From the NCBI GenBank assembly GCA_026388655.1, contig JAPLJI010000017.1, positions 1 to 38,885 on the forward strand: a stretch of 38,885 nt of DNA. The letters are read 5' to 3'. The notes under the pieces were generated by a model that made no database searches, was not told the origin of the DNA, and was given only the letters and a program-made list of their open reading frames with translations. The DNA is from Pseudomonadota bacterium (GTDB taxonomy: Bacteria; Desulfobacterota; JAPLJL01). The translations under genes were made by a program, and so were the position numbers. This document shows, piece by piece, positions 8,308 to 17,700 of the stretch. How positions within the stretch are numbered: the first letter of the stretch is position 1; the number at the start of each line of letters is the position of its first letter.

Positions 8308-8622
8308 TCAGCCGGCCTTGATCGACTCGATCTTGACCCGGGTGAAAAGCTGGCGGTGGCCCCAGCGTCGTTGATAGCTCTTCCGCTTCTTAAATTTCCC
8401 CGCCTTGATTTTCCGGGCCTTGCCCTGCTCGACGATGGTCCCGGAAACCGAAGCCCCCTTGACCACCGGCTTGCCGATCTTAACTTTGTCGTCTTCCCGG
8501 ACGAGGAGAACGTCATCGAGATTAACCTTGCTCCCCTTGTCGCCGGGGATCTTCTCGATCCGGATCAACTCGCCTTCCTGGACCTTGTATTGTTTCCCGC
8601 CGGTTCTGATGACTGCGTACAT
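8308..8622 (-). CDS. rplU: 50S ribosomal protein L21
   Basis: A 104-residue L21. It starts MYAVIRTGGKQYKVQEGE and ends with the conserved KFKKRKSYQRRWGHRQ and a TRVKIESI tail. L21 is an early-assembling large-subunit protein that binds 23S rRNA. The ATG at 8622 follows TAGGAG. It is the first gene of the leftward L21-L27-Obg operon and has a promoter-like sequence just upstream (8657-8684). The 109-base spacer before rpmA contains GAAACCAGAAACCCGAGACTC-type degenerate words (about 8270-8300) that also occur near 1430-1460. Confidence 0.97.
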   Translation of the reverse strand: MYAVIRTGGKQYKVQEGELIRIEKIPGDKGSKVNLDDVLLVREDDKVKIGKPVVKGASVSGTIVEQGKARKIKAGKFKKRKSYQRRWGHRQLFTRVKIESIKAG

Positions 8623-8656
8623 TTTCTTTTCTCCTAACTTGGAAATATCCTAACGA

Positions 8657-8684
8657 AAATTAACAAGAATTCCAAGCCTGTCAA
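8657..8684 (-). promoter_or_regulatory. Probable sigma-70 promoter of rplU-rpmA-obg
   Basis: On the minus strand a perfect TTGACA (8684-8679) is followed after 16 bases by TAATTT (8662-8657), about 35 bases before the rplU start. The groESL promoter proposed at 18255-18283 has the same pair of hexamers, which supports both. Confidence 0.6.
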
Positions 8685-8866
8685 GGTTTTGCCGGGCTAG
8701 GGCCTAAGAATCGTGATATCCCACCGGGCAACATATTTTTGTAATTCCTCTAATCTGCCACCTGTCGAAAGCCTGAAAAATCTTTTGGCTTGGACCGAGG
8801 TTTAAAGACAATTTATCTTGCTTCCGAGGCTTATTCCCCAGTCCGGGAAAAACCGGGCCGGAGCGC

Positions 8867-10261
8867 TTATTTTAATTCAATCCGATAAATTTTCATCTTG
8901 TAGTAAAGCGTCCCCGGCTTGATCCCCAGAATCCGGGCGGCCTCGGCCTTGTTACCCTCCGCCCGGGCCAGGGCCTTTTCGATCAGGTCTTTCTCCAGGG
9001 CCTCGACCGAAGCGTCCAGGGGCTTCCCTTCCCCCGCCGCCGCTTCACCCGGCCGGGCCGGCGGGGCCGAGCCGACGAAAACCCAGGCGGGCAGATCCTC
9101 GACCCGGATGACCGGGCCGGGGGCCAGGACCATGGCCTGCTCCACCGCGTTTTCCAGCTCGCGGATATTCCCGGGCCAGGGGTAATTCGCCAGGACCTGG
9201 AGCGCCTCCGGGTTGAATCCCTGGATTTCCTTCCGGGTCCGCACCCGCAACTTCTTTCCGAAGTGCTCCACCAGCAGAGGAATGTCTTCTTTCCGTTCCC
9301 GAAGCGCGGGGAGGGAGATCCCGATCACGTTCAGCCGGTAGAAAAGATCCTCCCGGAATTTTCCCTTCCGGATTTCCTCCCGGAGCTCCCGGTGGGTGGC
9401 GCTCAAGACCCGGAGGTCCACCCGGATGGTCTCCACTCCGCCCACCCGCTCGAACTCCCGCTCCTGGAGCACCCGGAGCAGCTTGACCTGCGCGACCGGG
9501 GAAAGCTCCCCGATCTCGTCGAGAAAAATCGTCCCGCCGTCGGCCAGCTCGAAGCGGCCGGGCTTGCGTTTGACCGCCCCGGTGAAGGCCCCCTTCTCGT
9601 GCCCGAAAAGCTCGCTCTCGATCAGGGTCTCGGGATAAGCCCCGCAGTCGATCTTGATAAAAGGTCCCTCGTTCCGGGGGCTCAAACGGTGGATCGCCCG
9701 CGCCATCAGTTCCTTGCCGGTCCCGCTCTCCCCGTTGATGATCACCGAGGAATCCGTGGGGGCGATTTTCTGGAGCCGGGCGAAAACCTCCCGGATCTGC
9801 GGGGAGTTTCCCACGATCTCGTCCGGCCGGTAGCGCTCCCCTTCTTCCCCCTTCAGGTAAAGATTCTCCGCCTCCAGCCGCGCCTTTTCCTTTTCCAGCT
9901 CGGCCAGGCCGAGCGCCCGCTCGATCTTGACCTTTAATTCCGCCGACGAGACCGGCTTGGTGACGAAATCAAACGCCCCCGCCCGCATCGCCTCCACCGC
10001 CCCCTCGATGGAGCCGTAGGCGGTCACGATCATCACCGGCACCCCGGGCCGGAGCTTGTTGACCTCCTTCAGCACCTGCATCCCGTCCAGGGCCCCCATT
10101 TTCAGGTCGGTGAGCACCAGGTCGAAATTCCCCGCGCGGAAGGAGGCGATCCCCTCCTTCCCTCCCGGGGCCGCGGTCACCCGGTGGCCCATTCCGGTCG
10201 CCACCTCGGTCATCCCCTCCCGCATGGTCTGGTTGTCTTCAATAATCAGAATCTGCGCCAT
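8867..10261 (-). CDS. NtrC-family sigma-54-dependent response regulator
   Basis: A 464-residue enhancer-binding protein. The receiver domain (residues 1-120) has acidic residues E8-D9, phosphoacceptor D52 in LTDLKM, and the conserved T/K positions. The central AAA+ domain (about 145-385) has Walker A GESGTGKE, the sigma-54 contact loop GAFTGA near residue 222, Walker [13 protein letters not shown] and the arginine-finger region [11 protein letters not shown]. The C-terminal Fis-type helix-turn-helix (about 420-464) reads [20 protein letters not shown]. All residues needed for ATP-driven activation of sigma-54 polymerase are present. It lies downstream of a sensor kinase gene in the same direction and next to two sigma-54 promoters on the other strand (12084, 14728), which are its likely targets. 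The ATG at 10261 has GGGGAG just upstream. Confidence 0.95.
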   Translation of the reverse strand: MAQILIIEDNQTMREGMTEVATGMGHRVTAAPGGKEGIASFRAGNFDLVLTDLKMGALDGMQVLKEVNKLRPGVPVMIVTAYGSIEGAVEAMRAGAFDFVTKPVSSAELKVKIERALGLAELEKEKARLEAENLYLKGEEGERYRPDEIVGNSPQIREVFARLQKIAPTDSSVIINGESGTGKELMARAIHRLSPRNEGPFIKIDCGAYPETLIESELFGHEKGAFTGAVKRKPGRFELADGGTIFLDEIGELSPVAQVKLLRVLQEREFERVGGVETIRVDLRVLSATHRELREEIRKGKFREDLFYRLNVIGISLPALRERKEDIPLLVEHFGKKLRVRTRKEIQGFNPEALQVLANYPWPGNIRELENAVEQAMVLAPGPVIRVEDLPAWVFVGSAPPARPGEAAAGEGKPLDASVEALEKDLIEKALARAEGNKAEAARILGIKPGTLYYKMKIYRIELK

Positions 10262-10410
10262 GGTCTCCCCTGATTTATTTTACGTGTTTTGGTGTTTTAG
10301 TGTTTTTTCGTTTTACGGTTGCGCTACTTGTCTCGGTAATCCCTCGACAGCTCTCGGGACAAGTCGTCATTCATCCTTAAGTTTCTTTGTCTTCTCTTGT
10401 TGATTTGGTT

Positions 10411-10445
10411 TTCATTCGTCAATCGTCATTCGTCAATCGTCAATT
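10411..10445. repeat. Tandem ATTCGTCAATCGTC words between kinase and regulator genes
   Basis: Two and a half copies of a 14-base ATTCGTCAATCGTC unit, followed by ATTCCGCATTCCGCAATT. The same GCAATCGTCAATCCGCAAT wording occurs at 1521-1542. The 214-base spacer also holds a CTTGTC...GACAAG inverted repeat near 10329-10365. No gene is seen in it. Confidence 0.6.
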
Positions 10446-10475
10446 GGTATATTCCGCATTCCGCAATTTAAAAGG

Positions 10476-11918
10476 CTACTGGCTGCTGGGTGCGGGTGGA
10501 ATCCAGATCTCCACCGTCGTCCCCTCCCCCTCCCGGCTTTTCACCTCGATCCTCCCGCCGTGTCCATCCAACACTTTTTTCACCAGGGCCAGGCCGATCC
10601 CCGACCCGCTCTCCCGGGTGGTAAAAAACGGTTCGAAGAGATGAGGCCGGTCCGCTTCGGGAATCCCGACCCCCCGGTCCGCGATCGTGATCCGGAGCCA
10701 GTTTTTCTCCAGGTCCGCCTGGATCGACACCTTTTTCCCCCTTTCGGAGGCGGAGACGGCGTTCTCGACCAGGTTGATTACCGCCCGGCGGAGCTTGGCG
10801 GGATCGAAATTAAAAACCGCCTCCTGATCCACCCGCGTTTCCAGTTCCACCCCCCGCTCCCGGGCCCCGGGGGCCTGGATTTCCAGAACCTCCGCGAAAA
10901 ACCGGGAGAGCTTAACCTCCTCCCGCCGCAGTTCCTCGGGCCGGGCGTAATCCAGAAATTCCTGCACCACCCTTTTCAGGTTGCCGATCTCCCTCCGGAT
11001 TTTTTCCAGGTACTCCGCCTCCGGTTCCCGGGAGCCGAGTTTCTCCGACAAGAGCCCGGCAAACAGCTCCATCCCCCCGAGGGGATTCCGCACCTCGTGG
11101 GCCACCCCCCGGAGCATCAGATTCAGGGTGCGATCCCGCTCCCGCATCGAGCCCCGCATCTGCTCAAGCGTCGCGGCCAGGAACCCGATCTCCCCCTTCT
11201 CCCGAACCTCGATCGGGGAATCCAGGTCCCCCGCCCCGATCCGGCCGGCCCCCTCCACCAGCCGGTGGACCGGGTTCACGATCCTCCGGGCCAGGAGGAG
11301 GCTGATCCCCGCGACTATAATCAGGCCCAAGAGCCCCCCGAAAAGGAGATCCCGGCGCAGGCTCGTCAGCCCCGCGAAAAACACGGCGCTGCCTTCCACG
11401 GCGACATAACCGATGATGTCTTCCTGCCCCGCCGGGGTTTTCATCAGGACCGGCGCGTATGCTTCCTTATACAGTCGGCGGTCCGGGCCGGAAAACAGAA
11501 TCGAAACCTGTCCCCGGGCCGGGACGATCCGGACGATCACCTCCTGGTCCAGCTCAAACCGGGAAAAAGGATCCCCGATCCGGGAACCGCTGGTATCCGC
11601 CACGATTTTTCCCTTCCGGTCGAAAAGTGCGATCCGCGCCACCCCGTTCAGTTCCTTGACCTTCCGGCAGAAACCGCCCAGGCGCTGGTAAACCTGGCTC
11701 CCCTCATCACCCGGGGAAAGGATCAGAAAGGATTCCGGATCGGTCCCCAGGGCCACCGCTCCGGCCACCGAAAGGAGTCGCTGGGAGAACTCCTGGTCCA
11801 GGCTCAACTTGGTGCGGTAATAAGCGAAAAAGGAAAGCCCCCCGAGCAGCAACCCGATCGGGATAAGGTAAGCTAGAAGCAGTTGGTTCCGAATTCGCCC
11901 CTTGACCGATGAAATCAT
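10476..11918 (-). CDS. Membrane sensor histidine kinase (partner of the NtrC-type regulator)
   Basis: A 480-residue sensor. An N-terminal membrane helix (about 13-32) and a second near 185-210 bracket an extracytoplasmic sensing region of about 150 residues. A HAMP linker follows (about 205-260, RRIVNPVHRLVEGAGRI). The dimerisation domain carries the phosphorylated His274 in GVAHEVRNPLGG. The ATPase domain shows the N box NLVENAVSASE, G1 DRGVGIP, F box FEPFFTT and G2 GSGIGLALVKK. This is the NtrB/AtoS-like architecture that usually feeds a sigma-54 activator. The signal is unknown. The ATG at 11918 has only a weak AAGGG upstream. The palindrome at 11921-11936 touches this start, so the regulator may control its own kinase. 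Confidence 0.93.
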   Translation of the reverse strand: MISSVKGRIRNQLLLAYLIPIGLLLGGLSFFAYYRTKLSLDQEFSQRLLSVAGAVALGTDPESFLILSPGDEGSQVYQRLGGFCRKVKELNGVARIALFDRKGKIVADTSGSRIGDPFSRFELDQEVIVRIVPARGQVSILFSGPDRRLYKEAYAPVLMKTPAGQEDIIGYVAVEGSAVFFAGLTSLRRDLLFGGLLGLIIVAGISLLLARRIVNPVHRLVEGAGRIGAGDLDSPIEVREKGEIGFLAATLEQMRGSMRERDRTLNLMLRGVAHEVRNPLGGMELFAGLLSEKLGSREPEAEYLEKIRREIGNLKRVVQEFLDYARPEELRREEVKLSRFFAEVLEIQAPGARERGVELETRVDQEAVFNFDPAKLRRAVINLVENAVSASERGKKVSIQADLEKNWLRITIADRGVGIPEADRPHLFEPFFTTRESGSGIGLALVKKVLDGHGGRIEVKSREGEGTTVEIWIPPAPSSQ

Positions 11919-11920
11919 AC

Positions 11921-11936
11921 CCTTAAAAAATTGAGG
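11921..11936. promoter_or_regulatory. Palindromic site, putative enhancer for the NtrC-type regulator
   Basis: CCTTAAAAAATTGAGG; its reverse complement matches 13 of 16 positions of the perfect palindrome at 14640-14655 and 14 of 16 of the site at 14620-14635. It lies in the divergent spacer, about 148 bases upstream of the sigma-54 promoter at 12084 and directly before the histidine kinase start. Binding by the neighbouring regulator is an inference from position and from repetition beside both sigma-54 promoters. Confidence 0.5.
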
Positions 11937-12083
11937 GGTTAAAACCCATGTGGGAAAAAGATAATCCCTGGCTCTTCATTATTAAATAGTTATAATTGCC
12001 ATTACAGGAAGATTTTATATGATTTTTCCCCGTATTTCGACAAAAAACTTTCCTTTCGGACATCTCCCGGCACCTGTAGATTA

Positions 12084-12099
12084 TGGCACTTTTCTTGCA
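12084..12099 (+). promoter_or_regulatory. Sigma-54 (-24/-12) promoter
   Basis: TGGCAC (12084-12089), five bases, then TTGC (12095-12098) followed by A. This matches the sigma-54 consensus TGGCAC-N5-TTGCA with correct spacing. Transcription should begin near 12110, only about four bases before the ATG at 12114. The gene driven lies beside an NtrC-family activator. Confidence 0.85.
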
Positions 12100-12113
12100 T
12101 GTTATTTAATTTT

Positions 12114-13136
12114 ATGAGATTCGCAACCACCAAAATCGCCAGTTTTCTGCTTCTGGCGGCCCTGATCACCATCCCGCGGATGGCTTTTGCTTCCGGACCG
12201 GAATCCCTCCGGGCCGATCTGACCGGCCTTTACGCGGAAGAACAAATCCTGCGGCAGACCTCCCTGAACCTGAGAGAAAAAGCCCGCCTGCTTTCGGAAA
12301 AGATCGCGGCCCAGAAACCCGAAACCGGTGAGCCCAGCCTCTCCCAGAGAACCCAGCTGGAGGATTTTCTCAAGGAATCCAAACAAATCGAAACCGATCT
12401 CGGCCGGATCGAAACCCGGCTGGACTCGGCCCGGGAAAGGATCAGCCAGGCCCGGGAAAATCTCCTGGCCGAATTGTCCCTCCGCATCACCGCGCTGGAA
12501 AAACAATCCCGGGAAAAACCCGATTCGCGCCTGTTCGCCGATCTCCTCGGCCTCCGCCGGGAAAAGGAAGAGTTGCTGGACAAAGTCTTCTCCGACCTGA
12601 ACCCCCGGATCGTTCTCCCCGCCGCCGACCCGGGGGACAGCCCCCAGGAAATCCGGAACAAGCTCGAGGTTCTCGACCTGGCCCGGAGCCACCTCCAGAA
12701 ACAACTGGAAGTGACCAGCCTGAGGCTGGAGGATCTGAACCAGCAATTGGCCCTCTCCCGGGGCCTGCGGGAGTTCCTGGAAGACACCTACGATTTCTCC
12801 GCCGAGGTCAGCCACCGGGACGAAATCATGGCGCGGGTCCAAAACCCGCCGGAAACCTCCTCGCCTTCCACCCCCTCCAAGGAATCCCCCGGAGGCGAGG
12901 GAATCGCGATTATCGATTTTGGAGATACGGGGAAAGGCTCCTCACCTTCCTCGGCTTCACCCCCGGAGATCCTCCGGCTTCAATCCTCGAGCTCGACCCT
13001 TTCCCTTCCGGCCGGTTCCGCCCACGTTCCCACCCTCGAGGAAAAAATCCACCGCTGGAAAACCCGGAAAACCGCCCTGGAGGAGCTGATCCAGCGGGTC
13101 AACGCCCGGGGGGACGAACTCCGGCGGGGGCAATAG
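12114..13136 (+). CDS. Exported coiled-coil protein of unknown function, sigma-54 controlled
   Basis: A protein of about 340 residues with no recognised family. It has a typical signal peptide (MRFATTK, a hydrophobic run, cleavage after MAFA), so it should be periplasmic. Residues about 20-235 are charged and heptad-like, predicting long coiled coils (RTQLEDFLKESKQIETDLGR, LLGLRREKEELLDKVF). A Ser/Pro-rich linker follows at about 245-310, then a last basic helix near 310-340. The upstream in-frame ATG at 12099 overlaps the -12 promoter element, so the ATG at 12114 is preferred; this leaves almost no 5' leader and no Shine-Dalgarno site. It is the first gene of the rightward unit; the outer-membrane barrel follows. 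A periplasmic scaffold or accessory for the barrel is conceivable, but only by context. Confidence 0.8.
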   Translation: MRFATTKIASFLLLAALITIPRMAFASGPESLRADLTGLYAEEQILRQTSLNLREKARLLSEKIAAQKPETGEPSLSQRTQLEDFLKESKQIETDLGRIETRLDSARERISQARENLLAELSLRITALEKQSREKPDSRLFADLLGLRREKEELLDKVFSDLNPRIVLPAADPGDSPQEIRNKLEVLDLARSHLQKQLEVTSLRLEDLNQQLALSRGLREFLEDTYDFSAEVSHRDEIMARVQNPPETSSPSTPSKESPGGEGIAIIDFGDTGKGSSPSSASPPEILRLQSSSSTLSLPAGSAHVPTLEEKIHRWKTRKTALEELIQRVNARGDELRRGQ

Positions 13137-13307
13137 CCAGTCCGTTTTTTTCTTTCCTGTTTTCCTGAATCCTTCTTCCTTCTCCGGTTATCCTTTGTTT
13201 ATATCCTCCGTGTAAACTTATGATTTGACTTTTGCCTTTTATAATTAGAAATTTGACCGGTGAGGTTCTTCACTTCTTGCCGGAGGACTGGAAGCAAAGG
13301 GCTCCGA

Positions 13308-14396
13308 ATGGGACGTTTTCGGGTTTCCCCGGGACTCTGGCTCGCGGGGTTTCTCCTGGTTGCTTCCCTTCCGCTCTCCGCCCCGTCCGCTTTCCCCGCC
13401 GATACCGAAGGCCGGGCCGTGTTTAGCCTGGGTTACAATGACAACGTCCGCGACACCCCTTCGGACCTGAAAAAAGGCGACTTTCTTTACCGGATGATCC
13501 TGGAAGGCCGGACCCGTGTTCCCCTCCTCCCCGCCCTCGCCTTCTCCGGAACCATCTGGAATGGGGCGGAATTTCTTTTCGTGGAGAAAGCCGAAAACCG
13601 CCTCCGGCAGAATCTCTCCCTCCGGGTCACCCACCTGAACCGCTTTTTCACCGGCGACCTGAAGGGAACCCTGGAAAACAGTTTTTATCCCTGGAAAGAA
13701 AATTATTACTACCTGAAACCGGGGGCCCAGCTGGAGCTCTCCCGGCCCTTGAACCCCATTTTTACCGTCGGGATTTCCGGCAACTACCAGTTTTTCAACT
13801 ACCATCCGGAGGATAATCTCAACTACCATCTCCTCTCCTGGGCGGCCCAGGTCCGGGCCCAGGTTTCCGAGGAATTGAGCCCGCAGCTCTCCGGGGGACA
13901 ATCCTGGCACTGGTATGGATCCCTGGCCCGCGTCCTGAACGAAGACGGGAACCTCGTCCCCGGCTTCAAGGATCGGGCCGACGCCATCAGCGAGGTTTCC
14001 GGCTCGCTTTCCTTCTCCCGGAAATTCCTGCTCAAGCCGGCCTACAGCTTTCAGAAAGGCGTATCCAACGCCTTCGGCCTCTCCTACATCAACCACCGGG
14101 TTTCCCTGACCTTTTCCTACCCTTTCCCGACGAAAACCCTCTTGCATCTTTTCGCGGTCATCCAGGTAAAAAAATATGGAGGCCTGGGGACCTACACGAT
14201 CTGGGCCGAGGATCGGAGGATCATCCTGGCCGACGAGCAGGATGAGAACCTGAATGCGATCAACGTCCGGGTCGAGCAGAAAATGAATAAATATTTATCC
14301 CTGCAGCTGACCTACAACCGCTATTCCAACGAGTTTTCGAAATCGCGGCCCTACTCGAAAAACCTGATTTTACTGGGTGTCCGCTTCGGCACCTGA
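13308..14396 (+). CDS. Outer-membrane beta-barrel protein of unknown function
   Basis: A protein of about 362 residues with a signal peptide (MGRFRVSPGLWLAGFLLVAS, cleavage near SAFPA-DTEG). The mature part consists of alternating short amphipathic strands rich in Tyr, Phe and Trp (VFSLGYNDNV, SGNYQFFNYHPEDN, LQLTYNRYSNEF) and ends in LGVRFGT, as expected for an outer-membrane barrel. The GYNDNV strand resembles the start of barrels found in surface-export loci, but I cannot name a family. The ATG at 13308 has AAAGGG six bases upstream; a GTG at 13260 would add 16 residues ahead of the signal peptide and is less likely. It follows the coiled-coil gene by 171 bases with no terminator seen, so both are probably transcribed from the sigma-54 promoter at 12084. 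Confidence 0.8.
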   Translation: MGRFRVSPGLWLAGFLLVASLPLSAPSAFPADTEGRAVFSLGYNDNVRDTPSDLKKGDFLYRMILEGRTRVPLLPALAFSGTIWNGAEFLFVEKAENRLRQNLSLRVTHLNRFFTGDLKGTLENSFYPWKENYYYLKPGAQLELSRPLNPIFTVGISGNYQFFNYHPEDNLNYHLLSWAAQVRAQVSEELSPQLSGGQSWHWYGSLARVLNEDGNLVPGFKDRADAISEVSGSLSFSRKFLLKPAYSFQKGVSNAFGLSYINHRVSLTFSYPFPTKTLLHLFAVIQVKKYGGLGTYTIWAEDRRIILADEQDENLNAINVRVEQKMNKYLSLQLTYNRYSNEFSKSRPYSKNLILLGVRFGT

Positions 14397-14430
14397 CCGC
14401 ATAATTTCATAAACCCGAAAAATGCAATTG

Positions 14431-14466
14431 AATCCGTTCCTCCGTCCTTCCCGGGCGGATTTTTTT
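14431..14466 (+). terminator. Weak terminator after the barrel gene
   Basis: AATCCG (14431-14436) pairs with CGGATT (14456-14461), followed by a run of seven Ts (14460-14466). The loop is long and GC-rich and may extend the stem. The T-run merges directly into the repeat element that begins at 14465. Confidence 0.45.
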
Positions 14467-14597
14467 GTAGTCTGCCGATTCACTTGTCCCGTCTCTGGGG
14501 GGATCGGCGGTTTTCAAAAGCGCCCGATCCCTCCTGTATCGGGATAAATAAATCGGGCAACTACGAAGTATTAAGAAATAATAACTGCATTTTTCGG
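14465..14597. repeat. BIME-like paired-hairpin repeat, copy 1
   Basis: The outer inverted ends TTGTAGT (14465-14471) and ACTAC (14560-14564) bracket a CTGCCGATT... half and a GCGCCCGAT...ATCGGGC half. Here the inner arms are lengthened by extra ATCCC/GGGAT hairpin units. The conserved tail TAAGAAATAATAACTGCATT runs on to about 14597. A CCGAAAAATGCAATT at 14415-14429 mirrors that tail. Other copies are at 20461-20563 (opposite orientation), 25173-25270 and 31767-31826. Confidence 0.75.
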
Positions 14598-14619
14598 ATA
14601 AAAATCCTTTACCGCCAAA

Positions 14620-14635
14620 CCTCAAATTTTTAAGT
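14620..14635. promoter_or_regulatory. Putative enhancer site 1 upstream of the propeller gene
   Basis: CCTCAAATTTTTAAGT matches the perfect palindrome 20 bases downstream at 13 of 16 positions. The 20-base centre-to-centre distance places both on one face of the helix, as expected for paired activator dimers. It is centred about 127 bases before the predicted transcription start. Confidence 0.45.
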
Positions 14636-14639
14636 TTAT

Positions 14640-14655
14640 CCTCAAAATTTTGAGG
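14640..14655. promoter_or_regulatory. Putative enhancer site 2 (perfect palindrome)
   Basis: CCTCAAAATTTTGAGG is a perfect 16-base palindrome about 73 bases upstream of the -24 element at 14728. Related sites are at 14620-14635 and 11921-11936. It is the best candidate operator for the adjacent NtrC-type regulator. Confidence 0.55.
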
Positions 14656-14727
14656 GTCTTGGCCAGCCGAAAATTCGCGCGTTTTTAAATTCCGAGGCTG
14701 ATTAACCTGATCTCCCGGCTTAAGGCG

Positions 14728-14744
14728 CGGCACGGACATTGCAT
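14728..14744 (+). promoter_or_regulatory. Sigma-54 (-24/-12) promoter
   Basis: CGGCAC (14728-14733), five bases, TTGC (14739-14742) then AT. The invariant GG and GC are at the right distance. The start of transcription is expected near 14754, just before the GGGGGAG ribosome-binding site of the lipoprotein gene. Confidence 0.8.
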
Positions 14745-14771
14745 TTAATAATACGGGGGAGATTAATAGAA

Positions 14772-17700
14772 ATGAACAATTTTTTTCCCGATCAGAACTT
14801 GAGGAGGATGAAAATACCCGGGATTCTCCCCGGCCTGGCCGCGGCATTCTCGGTCGTCATCCTTTTTATTAGTTGCTCCGAGGAAAAATCCCCGGGGACG
14901 GGTACGGAAGCCCCGGATATCCCGGCCCAGGCGATCAGCGCCAGCACCGACTCCCAGGATTGGACCCGCTACCTCGCGTACTCCCGCCCCCCTTCCGAAA
15001 CCGTGATCATTGAATCCTGCAAAAACACCGCCGATTTTCCCTCCCTCGTAACCCCCACCCTGGAAAAAATCGTCGATAACGGCTACCGCTCCCTCTCGGA
15101 AGCGTATTACCGGGGAGGAGGGGGAATATATTACGGGCTTGACACCGGCACTCCCCTGACCGGAGGAGAAAAAAATCCCGTTCCCGCCGCCAGCCAGTCC
15201 CAGAGCCCGCCGGAACGGGCGGTGGCCGAGCCGGATATTTACGCCCTGGGAGACAACCTTCTTTTCACCCTCAACATTTACCGCGGCCTTCAGGCCATCA
15301 AAACCAACAACCCGGAAAATCTCCAATACGCGGGCGGGGTTTACATTCCCGGTTTTCCCAATGAACTCTATTTGAAAGGAAACCTGGTCATCTCCACCGT
15401 AGCCGGGTTTAAGCCGGGATACGGGTGGAGCTCGATGAATGCCCCCGCCCTGAACGGGGGGGATCCTCTCTCCGAGGCCCTGACCAAATACCTGGAGGGC
15501 AAGGTGGTGGTCCTGGACGTGAAGAACCCGGAGCGGATCGAGATCGTTTCCGAGCTTCCCCTTCCGGGAACCCTGATCGAAAGCCGGATCGTGGGGGACA
15601 TCCTCTACGCCGTCACCTTCACCCCGGAATCCATCATTATTTCCTCTTTTAATCTCGCCGGGGCCCCGGACCTTCAGGCGGTGGACCAGGAGATCATCTC
15701 TTTTCCCACTAACTGGGACTGGAGTCTCCTGGCTTACACCCATCTCTACGTAAACCCGCAATACCTTTACATTTCCGTCCCGGTCAGCGTCGCCGGCGGA
15801 TACGAATACTCGGAAAACACCGAGATTCACTGCCTCGACATTTCCGACCCCGGAGGCCAGATCGCCGCCCGGGGAACCCTAAACATCTCCGGACACGTCG
15901 CCGACCAATTCAAAATGGATCTATATCAACAGACTTTCCGGGTGATTGCCGGGGACTGGAACGGGAATAACAACTTGTATATCTTTGACGTTTCCAATCC
16001 TGACCAGCCCAACCTGCTTTCCACCAAACCTATCGGCACCTTTGAATCCCTCTTCGCCACCCGCTTCGACGGAAGCCGGGCCTACATCGTCACCTACCAG
16101 CGGAAAGATCCGCTCTGGATCCTGGATCTTTCCAACCCGGCCAATCCCATGGTGGTCGGGGAACTGACGGTTCCCGGCTGGTCCCAGTACATCGAGCCCC
16201 TGGGCGACCGCCTGGTCGCACTCGGGGTGGATGACGAAGGCGGGGGGAGAAGGGCTTCGGTTTCCCTTTTCTCCGTGGAAGACCCCACCAACCCCCGGCT
16301 TCTGGACAAGGTCACGGTGGGAAGCGATTATTCCACCTCCTACGGTTATGCCGATTACAAAGCCTTCAATGTGCTTCCCGACCAGAACCTGATCATGCTC
16401 CCCTGGTCGGATTACCAGGGGTTCGGGTGGTGGGGTTACCGGATGGAGGACCAGGTCACCCTGATCGATCTCCTCCGGGATCAGCTGAAAGAGCGAGGGT
16501 CCCTGGCCCACATCGGGACGGTGGAACGCCCCTTCCTGGCCGATAACCATGCCTTCATCCTTTCCCAGAGCGCGGTTCAGATCGCCAGCATCGATGACCG
16601 CGACCACCCCCAGACCCTTTCCCTCCTCCGCCTGCTCCGGTCGGCGAAAACGATTGTCCCGGCCGGGAAATTCGCCCTGGTGGAGGACGAGAATAACTGG
16701 TGGGAGGTGATCAGGCTTGGCGATTCCGGGCTCAAGCCCACCGCCCGGGTGAAAATCTCCGGGAGCGCGGTCAGCATTATGGGCGACGCGGAAGGTCTCT
16801 ATATCATCCGGGAAACCGAGGCGGTCGATGCGGACCATCCGTCCCAGACCGAGGTTCACCGCCTGCTGATCCCGGAAAATGGCCAGCCGCAGGTGACCGG
16901 ATGCTTCGCTTTCCCTTCCGATCTCCATTTTTCCCCCCAGACCCTGATCTCCCTGAGCGGCTCCCGCCTCGGCTTTTACGGTTCGGTCTCCCGCTGGAGC
17001 GATTCCTATAGCGGCGATGTGACCATCGTGAAGGCGGCCGAGCCGGACTGGTATTACAAGGAAGGCGTCCTGGTCCTGGAGGCCGCGGAGGCGGGGACAA
17101 TTGCGCCCGCCAAGTTCATCGAAATTCAGAATCCCTCCGCCAGCCCGGGCTACTACTCCTACCTGTATTCAAACTACGCTTTCACCCCCCTCGTGCGCGG
17201 CCAGCATCTCTACCTGACGGTTTCCGAAACCATCGAGCCCCAGAATTATTACTATTCCTACCCGGAAACCGTAACCACCACTTACTACGCCGGCCGCCTG
17301 GATCTCGCCGATCCGGAGCATCCTTCCCTCCTCCTGGTCAATATCCCCGGCGGGCTGCTTTATGTCTCGGAGAACGAGGAAAAACTTTTTTACCAGAAAA
17401 CCCAGCTCAAGTTATTGCAAACCCCGGACGGCTGGCCCTTCTATCAATCCGATTATTTCCTGGGGGCCTGCCGCTATGACACCCAGGGGTTCCAGGCCGG
17501 GGACGAGATCGCGCTTTCCGGCTATCCGGCGGTCTCCTTTAACGACGCTAACGCCCTTCTGCTTTCGGGCACCCCCTATTATTACTGGTACGGGGAAAAC
17601 TCCGGGGAGCCGGCCCCCGAACAAAAACTTTCCCTGATCAAAACCGACGACATCGCCGACCTGCAAATCGTTGATTCCCTCGCGCTTCCCGCCTTCGAGG

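Noticed and set aside
10560-11876. Rightward open frame opposite the histidine kinase
   Set aside because: It is antisense to a complete kinase with all catalytic boxes and is rich in Pro, Arg and Gly.
14739-14771. Upstream TTG start that would lengthen the propeller lipoprotein
   Set aside because: It falls inside the -12 element of the sigma-54 promoter; the ATG at 14772 has a good ribosome-binding site.
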